Shown here: positions 7,840 through 16,750 of the stretch, in pieces
Layout of the letters: each line of letters begins with the position of its first letter
Position numbering within the stretch: position 1 is the first letter of the stretch
Source: Jutongia hominis
Lineage (GTDB): Bacteria; Bacillota; Clostridia; Lachnospirales; Lachnospiraceae
Reading direction: 5' to 3'
DNA length: 64,000 bases
Assembly (NCBI RefSeq): GCF_014384965.1
Contig: NZ_JACRSW010000035.1
Coordinates: forward strand, 1-64,000
Program-made: the position numbers and the translations under genes
The notes under the pieces: generated by a model
The model's database searches: none
Told to the model about the DNA's origin: nothing
The model's input: the letters and a program-made list of their open reading frames with translations, nothing else

Positions 7840-7864
7840 CCGAAAGGATTCGTTTTGATAAGAT
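7840..7864 (+). repeat. Copy 1 of a 25-bp motif found upstream of two unrelated genes
   Basis: This 25-base stretch (starting CCGAAAGGATTCG) recurs with one mismatch at 57736-57760 on the other strand. In both places it ends about 32-35 bases before the start codon. See the finding for interpretation. Confidence 0.6.
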
Positions 7865-7899
7865 ACCGAGAGTTCCTATATATCGAAATGAGGGATTAT

Positions 7900-8916
7900 A
7901 TGAAAAAAGAAAGAAAAAATATTATTTTGATCGCTGTTGCCGCGGTAATGATCATCGTACTGGCTATCGGTTTTCGTTTGTTAAACCGTACCTCTTATAA
8001 CGATGAGAATACGCTTGGTAATACCAGTTCCAATCTGTTAAATGGCGGACTGTTCTGTGAAATAGATGACAAGATCTATTTTGCAAATCCATATGATCAG
8101 AACACACTTTACTCTATGAGTTCCGACTTGCAAAATCCAAAGCAGATTTTTTCGGACAATGTCAGCTATCTGAATGGTGCCGGAAAATATCTGTACTACA
8201 CCAGACGAAATGACAAAAAAGAAATTGATAAAGATGCCTTGCTTGCACTCAGCAGCACCGGGCTTTACCGTATCAATACGAACGGAACAAACTTAAAGCA
8301 GCTCTATGACGATCCGACACAGGTTGCCTGCCTTCTTGGAAACAATGTCTATTATCAGCATTATGATCAAAAAAAAGGCTTGGAATTATACTCTGCTTCG
8401 ATTGATGGCAAAAAAGACACTAAAATCTTAGAACAGCCTTGTGCACCATATGCCGTAAAGGGACAGACAATCTATTATAGTGGTGCTTCTTCGGATCATG
8501 CGATCCATTCTGTCGCAACAGACGGTTCTAATGATACGGTCTTAAGTGACGGAAACTATACGGCATTAACATTACAGGGTGATTATCTTTACTTTATGGA
8601 TATGAATGCGAACTATGCTTTAAAAAGAATGCCATTAGATGGTGGCAGTGTAGAAACATTGATCTCTGACCGTCTGGCAACTTACAATGTCAGCGAAGAC
8701 GGTCAGACCGTTTATTGCCAGATTGATAACGGTACAGCGAACGGACTCTATGCACTGGATGTAGAAAGTAAAACATTACGAAAATTAAAAGAAGGCAACT
8801 TCAATTATCTTCATCTGACAAAGAAGTACCTTCTTTATGAAAAATATGACCAGAGCGTTTTATATGCCATGGATCTTTCTTTAGAATCTTCCAAAGAATT
8901 ACATTTCAATAAATAG
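7900..8916 (+). CDS. Membrane-anchored beta-propeller-like protein (DUF5050 type)
   Basis: This 338-residue protein has an N-terminal membrane anchor (residues about 7-24, after KKERK) followed by an outward-facing domain. The domain contains repeats of the pattern I/LYY..-(D/N)-hydrophobic-YR or YSM with GxxLYY turns (for example KYLYYTRR, NNVYYQHY, QTIYYSG, DYLYFMD), as in DUF5050/TolB-like propellers. ATG 7900 is chosen because GAGG lies eight bases upstream; an in-frame ATG 15 codons earlier has no site. A consensus promoter precedes it. The gene is monocistronic and convergent with folBK, with 15 bp between stops. The ligand is unknown. Confidence 0.7.
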   Translation: MKKERKNIILIAVAAVMIIVLAIGFRLLNRTSYNDENTLGNTSSNLLNGGLFCEIDDKIYFANPYDQNTLYSMSSDLQNPKQIFSDNVSYLNGAGKYLYYTRRNDKKEIDKDALLALSSTGLYRINTNGTNLKQLYDDPTQVACLLGNNVYYQHYDQKKGLELYSASIDGKKDTKILEQPCAPYAVKGQTIYYSGASSDHAIHSVATDGSNDTVLSDGNYTALTLQGDYLYFMDMNANYALKRMPLDGGSVETLISDRLATYNVSEDGQTVYCQIDNGTANGLYALDVESKTLRKLKEGNFNYLHLTKKYLLYEKYDQSVLYAMDLSLESSKELHFNK

Positions 8917-8931
8917 AACATTTGATTCTGT

Positions 8932-9744
8932 TTATAACAATTTCTGTTTTAATGCGAGCACGCTTTCGTGTAATACCGGATGGATCACATACGGAGCGAT
9001 CTCACAAAGCGGTTCTAATACAAAAAGGCGGTTTGTCATCTCAATATGCGGGATGATCAGATCGTCTTTTTGTATGATCTGATCATTAAATAAGATAATG
9101 TCCAGATCGATCGTGCGGGGTCCCCAATGAATCTTTCGCACTCTCTTTAACTCCTGTTCGATCGTATGGATCAATTCCAGAAGTTCTTCGGGTGTGCGAA
9201 GTGTCTTTATTTCCAAAGCGGCATTTAAGAAATCATCCTGCTCGGTATAACCAACAGGCTCTGTTTCAATAAACGAAGACTGCTTTGTCACTTTTGTCAA
9301 AGGATCTTCATTTAATAAACGGATCGCTTGTAAAAGATTATCTTTTTTCTCACCAAGATTAGATCCAATGCTAAGATAGGCTGTATTCCATCCCCTGCTG
9401 ATGCACACGGAAACCGTATCAAGCGGAAGCATGACCGGAGCCCATGGCTTTTCGATCTCAATATCAACCTTTTCGATCTGTGAAAAAGTAAGTAAGATTT
9501 TTTTTGCCAGATGCCATGCCAGTCGTTCTAACAGACAGAAAGTCTCCTGCTTAGTCTCTTCTTCGATCAGCTTTGCTACTGCCGCATAATTCACGGAATC
9601 TTCTAATTGATCGCTTTTACCGGCTTTTTTCGTATCACAATACAACGTTGCTGAGATCAGGAATTTCTGTCCCAATACATTTTCTTCGGTCAGAACCCCA
9701 TGTTTTGCAAATACTTCAAGTCGTTTTATCTTAATCTGATCCAT
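8932..9744 (-). CDS. folK: Bifunctional dihydroneopterin aldolase / HPPK
   Basis: A fusion of two consecutive folate-synthesis steps. Residues 1-118 are FolB (EVFAKHGV start, ESxxYA-type pattern DSVNYAAVAK), which splits dihydroneopterin. Residues 119-270 are FolK (SIGSNLGEKKDNL, then WGPRTIDLDIILF), which pyrophosphorylates hydroxymethyl-dihydropterin. The FolB-FolK fusion is common in Firmicutes. Other folate genes are not adjacent; it lies between a glycosyltransferase gene and a convergent unrelated gene. Both domains appear complete. Confidence 0.93.
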   Translation of the reverse strand: MDQIKIKRLEVFAKHGVLTEENVLGQKFLISATLYCDTKKAGKSDQLEDSVNYAAVAKLIEEETKQETFCLLERLAWHLAKKILLTFSQIEKVDIEIEKPWAPVMLPLDTVSVCISRGWNTAYLSIGSNLGEKKDNLLQAIRLLNEDPLTKVTKQSSFIETEPVGYTEQDDFLNAALEIKTLRTPEELLELIHTIEQELKRVRKIHWGPRTIDLDIILFNDQIIQKDDLIIPHIEMTNRLFVLEPLCEIAPYVIHPVLHESVLALKQKLL

Positions 9745-9763
9745 ATACCTTTCTCACTCCTTT

Positions 9764-10690
9764 TTATACCTCTTTGTCCCAATATCCTTTGTTCATCGTA
9801 CAGCGAAGGATCATTTTTTTTGACAGCTTATCATAATGCAATCCAAGACGATAGCCTGCCAGACGGAAACCACATTGCCATGCAAAATAAATTGCTTTTG
9901 CAAAATGCATTTTCTTACATAATGTAACGATCAATTCCTTAGCATATCCGGCGCCTTCCTTTTCAGAAGAAATATTTTCAAATACTTCATGATATTGCTT
10001 TTGTGATACGCCCAGATCAAAGTTACGGACAAATTGCTGCTTACAGGTATACGAATGTGAATGGATCACTTTGGCATCTGCTGCATAATACACACTATGA
10101 TCACTCTGGATCACTTTCGACGCCATGATCATATCTTCATTAAAAATAGTCGGATAAACAAAGCCTCCCAGCTCATCATATACTTTCTTATCATATACCG
10201 CACATACATCCGAGCAAAAATAAGTCTTGATACCAAGCTGTTCTAAATCGGCTTTTGTCTTTAGACTGCTTTTATCAGGATAACTGTGTATTCTTGTCAT
10301 TTTCTCGGTAATGTCAGCATCCGGTCTTGCTAACTGTCTGCCATACACGATTGCAACAGTCGGTTCGATCGTAAAACCTTTTAAAAGTTCCTGCGTCAGT
10401 CTGTCATCAACAGGCATCGCATCCTGTGTCATAAACATCACATAATCTGCTTTCGAAAGCGACGCACCATATGCTCTGGTGTGTCCATGATCAAAATCTT
10501 TTTTAGCGATCGGATATACTTCGATCTTAGGATCATTAGATTCCATTGGCTTTTCGCCATCCTCAATGGTTTGTAACAGAAATATTTTATTGAATGCTTT
10601 CTTTTGTTTCATCAACCGTTTTAGTAACTCCTGAAATTCCTTTCCGGGTTTATACGTTGGTATGATAACGTCTATTGTTTTTTCTTCCAT
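9764..10690 (-). CDS. Family 2 glycosyltransferase (rhamnosyltransferase-like)
   Basis: This 308-residue GT-A enzyme transfers a sugar from a nucleotide donor, probably for a surface glycan. N-terminal VIIPTYKPGKEF is the donor-binding strand, FMTQDAMPVD holds the metal-binding acidic pair, and FNEDMIMASK is the catalytic ED motif. The C-terminal third resembles rhamnosyltransferases. The ATG at 10690 follows AAGGAG by six bases; the open frame extends upstream into metH but has no ribosome site. It starts 16 bp after metH and is probably co-transcribed, with no functional link evident. Confidence 0.8.
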   Translation of the reverse strand: MEEKTIDVIIPTYKPGKEFQELLKRLMKQKKAFNKIFLLQTIEDGEKPMESNDPKIEVYPIAKKDFDHGHTRAYGASLSKADYVMFMTQDAMPVDDRLTQELLKGFTIEPTVAIVYGRQLARPDADITEKMTRIHSYPDKSSLKTKADLEQLGIKTYFCSDVCAVYDKKVYDELGGFVYPTIFNEDMIMASKVIQSDHSVYYAADAKVIHSHSYTCKQQFVRNFDLGVSQKQYHEVFENISSEKEGAGYAKELIVTLCKKMHFAKAIYFAWQCGFRLAGYRLGLHYDKLSKKMILRCTMNKGYWDKEV

Positions 10691-10706
10691 CTGTTTCTCC
10701 TTGTTC

Positions 10707-13193
10707 TTAATCAGCCAGCAGTCTGCCGACAACTTCGACCGCATCCTGTGCATCCTTTGAATAGCCATCCGCTCCGATCTCATCAGCAAATCCCTGTGTG
10801 ATCACAGCACCGCCAATAATTACTTTTGCACGAACATTTTGTTCTTTCTTCATATTTACTACTTTTTTCATTTCCATCATAGTTGTTGTCATCAATGCAG
10901 AAAGACCGATGATATCGGCATCTTCTTTGATCGCTGTATCAATAATGACATCCGCAGGTACATCTTTTCCAAGATCGATCACTTTATACCCATAATTACG
11001 AAGCATCAATGCAACAAGGTTTTTACCGATATCATGAATATCATGCTCTACGGTTGCGATCACGACTGTTCCTAATGATTTTGCACTACGATTTTTGGCA
11101 AGTTCCGGCTCTAACAGATCAATTCCGCCTTCCATTGCTTCTGCACTGGAGATCAACTGTGGCAGATAATAGATCTGCTTGTCAAAAAGCTCTCCTACAT
11201 GGTTGATAGCCGGGATCAGGCTTTGATCGATCACTCCCTGTGCATCTTCTCCATTTGCAATCTTTTCTTTTACCAGCTCAAGTACCTTTTCTTTTCTTCC
11301 TTTAACAACTGCAGTAAAAAGAGCGTCTTTTCCTTCTGTATCAACAACACCGGTATCCGTCTTTTTGACTGCCTTTTTTGCAACATCTGCATCTACTTCG
11401 CCATCCACGACCGAAATCTTATTTTGTGACACACGCTCAATATAACGAAGATCCGAATCCGGCTTGTTACAAAGAAGATCAGCCGCATAAACCGCATGCA
11501 TCAAAAGTTCCTGTGACGGATTGGCGATTGCCATCGTCAGACCGTTCTGAATCGCCATTGCCATAAATGCACTATTAACAAAAATTCGTTCCGGCAGGCC
11601 AAAAGAAATATTGGAAAGACCGCACGCTGTAGCAACTCCCAGTTCATTTTTGCAATAAGAGATCGTTTCTAATGTCTCAATGGCAGCCAAACGGTTTGCT
11701 CCTACGGTTGCAACCAGGCCGTCAACGATCACATCTTCTTTACAAAGTCCCTGCTTCTTTGCCGCATCCAAAATGATATGAATGATCTCTTTCTTTTCCT
11801 GAATATCCTTTGGAAGTCCTTTTTCCGATAACGGAAGTAAAATAAACATTGCTCCGTATTTTTTAGCGATTGGGATCAGTTTTTCAAATTTCTCCGGCTC
11901 TAATGAGATTGAATTGATCAAAGCACGTCCCGGATAGATTCGAAGGGCTGCCTCTACCACATCCACATGGCTCGAATCGATCGATAGCGGCAGATCCGTG
12001 ATCACACTTAATTCTTTGACTGCTTTTAACATCATTTCTTTTTCATCAATACCATTCATACCCATATTGACATCAAGAATTGATGCTCCGGCTGCTTCCT
12101 GTGCCTCCGCCATATCTGTTACAATATCCAGACAGCCTTCCCGAAGCTCTGCCTGTAACGCTTTCTTTCCAGTCGGATTGATCCTTTCACCAATAATACC
12201 GAAAGCTCCATCCAGATCAATATCTTTTGTTGCACGTTCACTTGAAACAGCTCTGCGGACCGCTTTACCGATCCGTTCAGGGTACGCTGTCTTATCATAA
12301 AGGTTTTCTTCTTTTAATGCACTGACCATTTTTTGAATATGTTCCGGTGTAGTTCCACAGCATCCGCCTAAGATATCCACACCTTTTTGTGCAAGAACCA
12401 GCATTTCTTTTGCAAAAGTATCCGCATCCATATCATAAACGGTCTCGCCATCCACCATCTGAGGCAGTCCTGCATTCGGTTTACAGATTAATGGAATGTC
12501 CGTATATTTTGACATCTTTTCGATAACCGGTATCATCTTTTCCGGACCGGTCGAACAGTTTATACCGATCGCATCCGCTGACAATGTTGTTAATACTAAT
12601 GCTGCTGTTTCCGGGTTCGTTCCAAACAAAGTACGTCCATCTTCATTAAAAGACAAAGTAACCATAATAGGAAGTGTTGTCACTTCTTTTGCTGCGATCA
12701 CAGCCGCACGGCACTCCTGCAAGCTCATCATGGTTTCTACGACCAGAAGATCCACACCTGCTTTATCCAGACAGGTGATCTGCTCTTTATAGACCGAAAC
12801 TAATTCTTCAAATGGCATTGGTCCAAGTGGTTCTACCTGAACACCTGTCATCGTGATATCACCGGCTATAAAGACTTTGCCTTCGGCATGTTCTTCCTGA
12901 ATCGCTCTTTTTGAAATAGCGACCAGATCCGTGTTCATCTGTTCTAATTTATCAGCAAGTCCATATTCTTCTAGCTTAATACGGTTTCCTGAAAATGTCG
13001 GTGCATATAGCACATTCGTCCCTGCCTGAATGTATTCTCTTTGCAATCCACACATGACATCTGCATTTTCTAAGATCCACTCTTCCGGGCAGACACCGGT
13101 TGGCATTCCTCTCTTTTGTAGATTGGATCCGGTTGCACCATCTAAAATCACTTTATGTATATTTACCAAATCTAAAAATTCTTTTTTTGTCAT
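10707..13193 (-). CDS. metH: Cobalamin-dependent methionine synthase lacking the reactivation domain
   Basis: It transfers the methyl group of methyl-tetrahydrofolate to homocysteine through cobalamin. Of 828 residues, 1-300 are the homocysteine-binding zinc barrel (GATGSNLQ, zinc cysteines in GGCCGTT), about 320-570 the pterin-binding barrel (GERINPTG, DVNMG), and 610-828 the B12 cap and binding domain. His about 720 in DIHDIGKN is the cobalt ligand. The C-terminal AdoMet reactivation domain of the long E. coli enzyme is absent, as is usual in Clostridia, where a separate activator is expected. It is preceded by its own promoter and a structured leader. Confidence 0.93.
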   Translation of the reverse strand: MTKKEFLDLVNIHKVILDGATGSNLQKRGMPTGVCPEEWILENADVMCGLQREYIQAGTNVLYAPTFSGNRIKLEEYGLADKLEQMNTDLVAISKRAIQEEHAEGKVFIAGDITMTGVQVEPLGPMPFEELVSVYKEQITCLDKAGVDLLVVETMMSLQECRAAVIAAKEVTTLPIMVTLSFNEDGRTLFGTNPETAALVLTTLSADAIGINCSTGPEKMIPVIEKMSKYTDIPLICKPNAGLPQMVDGETVYDMDADTFAKEMLVLAQKGVDILGGCCGTTPEHIQKMVSALKEENLYDKTAYPERIGKAVRRAVSSERATKDIDLDGAFGIIGERINPTGKKALQAELREGCLDIVTDMAEAQEAAGASILDVNMGMNGIDEKEMMLKAVKELSVITDLPLSIDSSHVDVVEAALRIYPGRALINSISLEPEKFEKLIPIAKKYGAMFILLPLSEKGLPKDIQEKKEIIHIILDAAKKQGLCKEDVIVDGLVATVGANRLAAIETLETISYCKNELGVATACGLSNISFGLPERIFVNSAFMAMAIQNGLTMAIANPSQELLMHAVYAADLLCNKPDSDLRYIERVSQNKISVVDGEVDADVAKKAVKKTDTGVVDTEGKDALFTAVVKGRKEKVLELVKEKIANGEDAQGVIDQSLIPAINHVGELFDKQIYYLPQLISSAEAMEGGIDLLEPELAKNRSAKSLGTVVIATVEHDIHDIGKNLVALMLRNYGYKVIDLGKDVPADVIIDTAIKEDADIIGLSALMTTTMMEMKKVVNMKKEQNVRAKVIIGGAVITQGFADEIGADGYSKDAQDAVEVVGRLLAD

Positions 13194-13267
13194 TCTGTAT
13201 CTGCTCCTTCATTTGCTCTTTCAAAAGCATTTGTACCTGTTATTTTACTGCTTTTGAAATTTTTTTC

Positions 13268-13339
13268 TTATAGGATCAGGGCATCCATAATGTCTACATC
13301 CGCAATGTCTGTATTCCCACAGCTGTATTTATCCTATAA
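13268..13339 (-). promoter_or_regulatory. Structured 5' leader of metH
   Basis: The predicted start of the metH transcript coincides with a 9-bp stem (TTATAGGAT 13268-13276 with ATCCTATAA 13331-13339). The stem encloses 54 bases containing two imperfect copies of a 15-base unit (CATCCATAATGTCTA and CATCCGCAATGTCTG). It lacks the conserved cores of the SAM-I, cobalamin and THF riboswitches known to me. About 75 bases separate it from the metH ATG. A regulatory role is inferred from position and pairing. Confidence 0.4.
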
Positions 13340-13345
13340 AATTAT

Positions 13346-13374
13346 ATTATAACGAATTTTTTTCGTGTTTACAA
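13346..13374 (-). promoter_or_regulatory. Promoter of metH
   Basis: TTGTAA (13369-13374) and TATAAT (13346-13351), reverse strand, have a 17-base spacer. Transcription would begin close to 13339, giving a leader of about 145 bases. The rest of the 13194-13555 gap shows only a TATAAT at 13515-13520 (+) that could serve the ABC-F gene. Confidence 0.65.
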
Positions 13375-13555
13375 GACGATCACACTCTTATATGATCCGT
13401 CTGCTGCACACTATCCTCAGCCGGTGTTTTTCCTATCGTTGCGTGCTATGATCTGCCGCCAGCGCTGCAAGATCCAGATGATAAAGCAGACTGGAATTTT
13501 TCCTTCATTTCCGTTATAATGGACGCATTAGTGTACTTGCAAAGGAGGAAGAAAA

Positions 13556-15481
13556 ATGATTTTACAATGTAGTCATATCGACAAATCATTTGTTGGTGAA
13601 ACCGTATTATCAGATATTTCTTTTCATATAAACGAACAGGAAAAAGCGGCCATTGTCGGAGTGAACGGTTCCGGCAAATCCACTTTGATCAAGATCATCA
13701 TGGGGCAGCTTAGTGCCGACAGCGGTGATATTATTCTTTCAAAAGATACGACCGTTGGTTATCTGGCACAGAATCAGGAATATGCATCCGACCGTACGAT
13801 CTTAGAAGAAATGCAAGATGCCAAGCCTGAAGTCGGCATTCTCGAACGAAAGATTGCTTCCTTGTCGGCACAGATGAACGAAGCAGACGGAAAAGAGTTA
13901 GAAGCTTTGATCAAACAATTTGATCATGCACAGCATCGTTTTGACCAGATCAACGGATATGCTTACCAGAGTGAATTAGTCGGTGTCTTAAAAGGACTCG
14001 GCTTTGAAAATGAAGATTTTGACAAAAAGATCGCCTCCCTTTCCGGAGGAGAAAAGACAAGAGTTGCTCTTGCAAAAATGCTTCTGACAGCACCGGATCT
14101 GATCATTCTCGATGAGCCTACCAACCATTTAGACCTGAATGCGATCCATTGGTTAGAAGGTTATCTCGCACAATACAACGGTGCGGTACTGATCGTTGCA
14201 CATGATCGTTATTTTCTTGATAAGATTGTCTCAAAAGTGATCGAGATCCGTCAGACAAAATCCAGAGTCTATCTTGGCAATTATACCGAGTATACAAAGA
14301 AACGGCAGGAAATCCTTGATTCTTTGCAAAAGCAGTATTTAAACCAGCAGGCAGAGATCAAACATCAGGAAGAAGTCATTGCAAAGTTAAAGCAGTTTAA
14401 CCGGGAAAAGTCGATCAAACGTGCCGAAAGCCGCGAAAAAATGTTAGACAAGATCGAACGGATCGATAAACCGATAGAGGAAAATACCAAAATGCATCTG
14501 CTTTTTACACCAAAGATCCAAAGTGGTAATGATGTATTAACGGTTAAGGGACTTTCAAAACGTTTTGCCGATCATGTTCTTTTTGAAAATATTGATTTTG
14601 AGATCAAACGCGGAGAACACGTTGCGATCATCGGAGACAATGGTTCCGGTAAGACAACGATCTTAAAAATGATCAATGATCTTTTAACACCTGATAGTGG
14701 AACGATCACGCTTGGAACCAATGTAGAGATTGGATATTACGATCAGGAACACCATGTATTGCATATGGAAAAAACACTTTTTGAAGAAATTCAGGATGAA
14801 TATCCAAATATGACCAATACAGAGATCCGCAATCTGCTAGCTGCATTTCTTTTTACAGAAGATGATGTCTTTAAACAGATCAAAAGTTTAAGTGGTGGAG
14901 AGCGCGGTCGTGTTTCCCTTGCCAAACTAATGTTGTCGGATGCAAACTTTTTGATCCTGGATGAACCGACGAACCATTTGGATATCGACTCCAAAGCCAT
15001 CCTTGAAAATGCGATCAACCATTTTGAAGGAACGGTTCTTTATGTTTCGCATGACCGTTATTTCATCAATACGACGGCACACCGCATTCTGGATCTGACA
15101 TCGCAGACCATGTTAAACTATATTGGTAATTATGATTATTATCTGGATAAAAAAGACGCAATGGAACAGGCGCATTTACAGACAGAGACAAAAGTCTCTG
15201 ACGTAACCGCTTCTGCAACTGCCACAGCTTCCGATACAAAGCTTAGCTGGCAGCAGCAAAAAGAAGAACAGGCACGCCAGAGAAAGTTAGAAAAAGAACT
15301 TCAGGCAGTAGAAACCGAGATTGAAGAACTCGAAAGTGACAACGAACAGATTGATACTGAACTTTCTGATCCGGCAAATGGCAATGATGTTGCAAAGTTA
15401 CAGGAACTTTCTAAAAAACGTGCCGAAAATGATGCACGCTTAGAAGAGTTGATGCAGCGCTGGGAATCTTTATCGGAATAA
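13556..15481 (+). CDS. ABC-F ATPase (ribosome-associated, YdiF/Uup-like)
   Basis: A soluble protein with two ATPase cassettes and no membrane segments. Cassette 1 has GVNGSGKST, LSGGEKTRV and ILDEPTNHLD; cassette 2 has GDNGSGKTT, LSGGERGRV and ILDEPTNHLD, so both are intact. A charged linker (about 235-310) separates them, and residues about 550-641 form a coiled-coil C-terminal extension, as in Uup/YdiF. ABC-F proteins act at the ribosomal E site. An AAAGGAGG site precedes the ATG. The last 12 bp overlap the convergent deaminase gene. Confidence 0.92.
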   Translation: MILQCSHIDKSFVGETVLSDISFHINEQEKAAIVGVNGSGKSTLIKIIMGQLSADSGDIILSKDTTVGYLAQNQEYASDRTILEEMQDAKPEVGILERKIASLSAQMNEADGKELEALIKQFDHAQHRFDQINGYAYQSELVGVLKGLGFENEDFDKKIASLSGGEKTRVALAKMLLTAPDLIILDEPTNHLDLNAIHWLEGYLAQYNGAVLIVAHDRYFLDKIVSKVIEIRQTKSRVYLGNYTEYTKKRQEILDSLQKQYLNQQAEIKHQEEVIAKLKQFNREKSIKRAESREKMLDKIERIDKPIEENTKMHLLFTPKIQSGNDVLTVKGLSKRFADHVLFENIDFEIKRGEHVAIIGDNGSGKTTILKMINDLLTPDSGTITLGTNVEIGYYDQEHHVLHMEKTLFEEIQDEYPNMTNTEIRNLLAAFLFTEDDVFKQIKSLSGGERGRVSLAKLMLSDANFLILDEPTNHLDIDSKAILENAINHFEGTVLYVSHDRYFINTTAHRILDLTSQTMLNYIGNYDYYLDKKDAMEQAHLQTETKVSDVTASATATASDTKLSWQQQKEEQARQRKLEKELQAVETEIEELESDNEQIDTELSDPANGNDVAKLQELSKKRAENDARLEELMQRWESLSE

Positions 15482-16738
15482 AACGGAATTAACCCGCTGA
15501 TACACTTCTTTTTCCTCTACACCGATATGATAACGACCATCTTCGTATAAAATGCGTCCATTGATCATTGTCATTTTAATATTTTGTTTGCTTCCACTAT
15601 AAACAAGATTTTTTGTTATATTATGAATCGGCTGCATATTCGGGCAGGCAAGATCGATCAGGATCATGTCTGCCTTTTTTCCTGCTTCTAATGTATCGCA
15701 TTCGTCTAGTCCCATCGCATGGGCACTTCCTGTCGTTGCCATTTGCAAGACACGGTTTGCATCCATTGCTGCCGCATCCTTACAACGTAGTTTTTGCAAG
15801 CCTGTCACTAAGAACATCTCACGAAACATATCCAGACAATTGTTGCTTGCCGCACCATCTGTTCCGATTGCAAGTGGAATTCCCATTGCATCCATTTCCC
15901 GAATCGGAGCGATCCCGCTTGCCAGTTTACAATTTGAAGAAGGATTGGTGATCACCCAGATCTTTTTCTTTTGACAAAGAAGCATATCTTCTTTGGTCAT
16001 ATGCACACAATGAAAACCGCCTCCGCCATATTCAAACATTCCAATCGAGTCTAAAAAGGTCATTGGTGTCTTACCGTATCGTTTTTTGCACTCTTCCACT
16101 TCCTTTTTTGTCTCGGAGTTATGCATATAGACAGGTGCTTTTAGTTTCTGTGATAACGCTGCGATCTGCTCTAAAATCTCACGCTTTGTCGTATATTCTG
16201 CATGAAAACCGAGCTGATAAGATAACAAATCTGCTTTTTCATCATTATAACGATAATAATCTTCTTCCATCTGTGGTACCGAACCGGTAAAATCATTGAC
16301 ACTGCCACAAAAGACCATACGGAATCCGGTATCAAGAGAAGCTCTTGCAGTATGCTCACATCGCATATACATATCAAAACCGGCTGTGATCCCACCGGAA
16401 AGATACTCCATGATCGCAAGAACACTTCCCCAGTAGATCGCATCATCTGTCAGTCTGGATTCGATTGGGAAAACTTTTTGATAAAGCCAGTCTTGCAAGG
16501 AAAGATCATCCGCATAGGAACGAAGCAATGTCATTGCAGAATGGGTATGCGCATTTTTAAAGCCCGGCATTAAAAGATTTCCGTTTGCATCAATTTCACG
16601 GTCCCAGCTATCTTTTGGTGCATCTTTGGCAGTTCCAACATAAACGATCCAGTCATCTTTTATATGTACTTCCCCTTCAAAGACGGCTTCCTTCTCTTTC
16701 ATCGTCAGAATCCTCGCATGATAAAAACGAATCTTCAT
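15470..16738 (-). CDS. mtaD: 5-methylthioadenosine/S-adenosylhomocysteine deaminase-type amidohydrolase
   Basis: This 422-residue metal-dependent amidohydrolase deaminates methylthioadenosine and S-adenosylhomocysteine to the inosine forms. Metal ligands are visible in NAHTHSAM (about 62-69), GFHAEYT, FHCVHMT and GTDGAASNN. It is followed after 12 bp by a purine nucleoside phosphorylase gene upstream in the same operon. This explains the pathway: SAH or MTA is deaminated, then phosphorolysed. Related guanine or other deaminases share these motifs, so the substrate rests on context. Its 3' end overlaps the convergent ABC-F gene by 12 bp. Confidence 0.83.
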   Translation of the reverse strand: MKIRFYHARILTMKEKEAVFEGEVHIKDDWIVYVGTAKDAPKDSWDREIDANGNLLMPGFKNAHTHSAMTLLRSYADDLSLQDWLYQKVFPIESRLTDDAIYWGSVLAIMEYLSGGITAGFDMYMRCEHTARASLDTGFRMVFCGSVNDFTGSVPQMEEDYYRYNDEKADLLSYQLGFHAEYTTKREILEQIAALSQKLKAPVYMHNSETKKEVEECKKRYGKTPMTFLDSIGMFEYGGGGFHCVHMTKEDMLLCQKKKIWVITNPSSNCKLASGIAPIREMDAMGIPLAIGTDGAASNNCLDMFREMFLVTGLQKLRCKDAAAMDANRVLQMATTGSAHAMGLDECDTLEAGKKADMILIDLACPNMQPIHNITKNLVYSGSKQNIKMTMINGRILYEDGRYHIGVEEKEVYQRVNSVLFR

Positions 16739-16750
16739 GATGCACCCCTC

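Larger units (their letters stand above)
7374..7899. other. Intergenic region bounded by a 14-bp inverted repeat
   Basis: About 525 bp without a convincing gene. A perfect 14-bp inverted repeat (7410-7423 and 7816-7829) encloses about 390 bp, a layout like a short non-autonomous insertion. A 120-codon frame inside it on the + strand lacks a ribosome site and has an implausible composition. A consensus promoter for the next gene lies inside the right end, and a likely TATAAT (7387-7392, reverse) for the esterase lies just outside the left end. Confidence 0.4.

Noticed and set aside
13194-13339. SAM-I or cobalamin riboswitch before metH
   Set aside because: The leader is too short and lacks the conserved cores of either class; retained only as an unclassified structured leader.
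13330-13342. 13-base match between the metH leader and the second ABC-F leader (25089-25101)
   Set aside because: A shared 13-mer is expected by chance many times in a window of this size, and the surrounding sequences differ.
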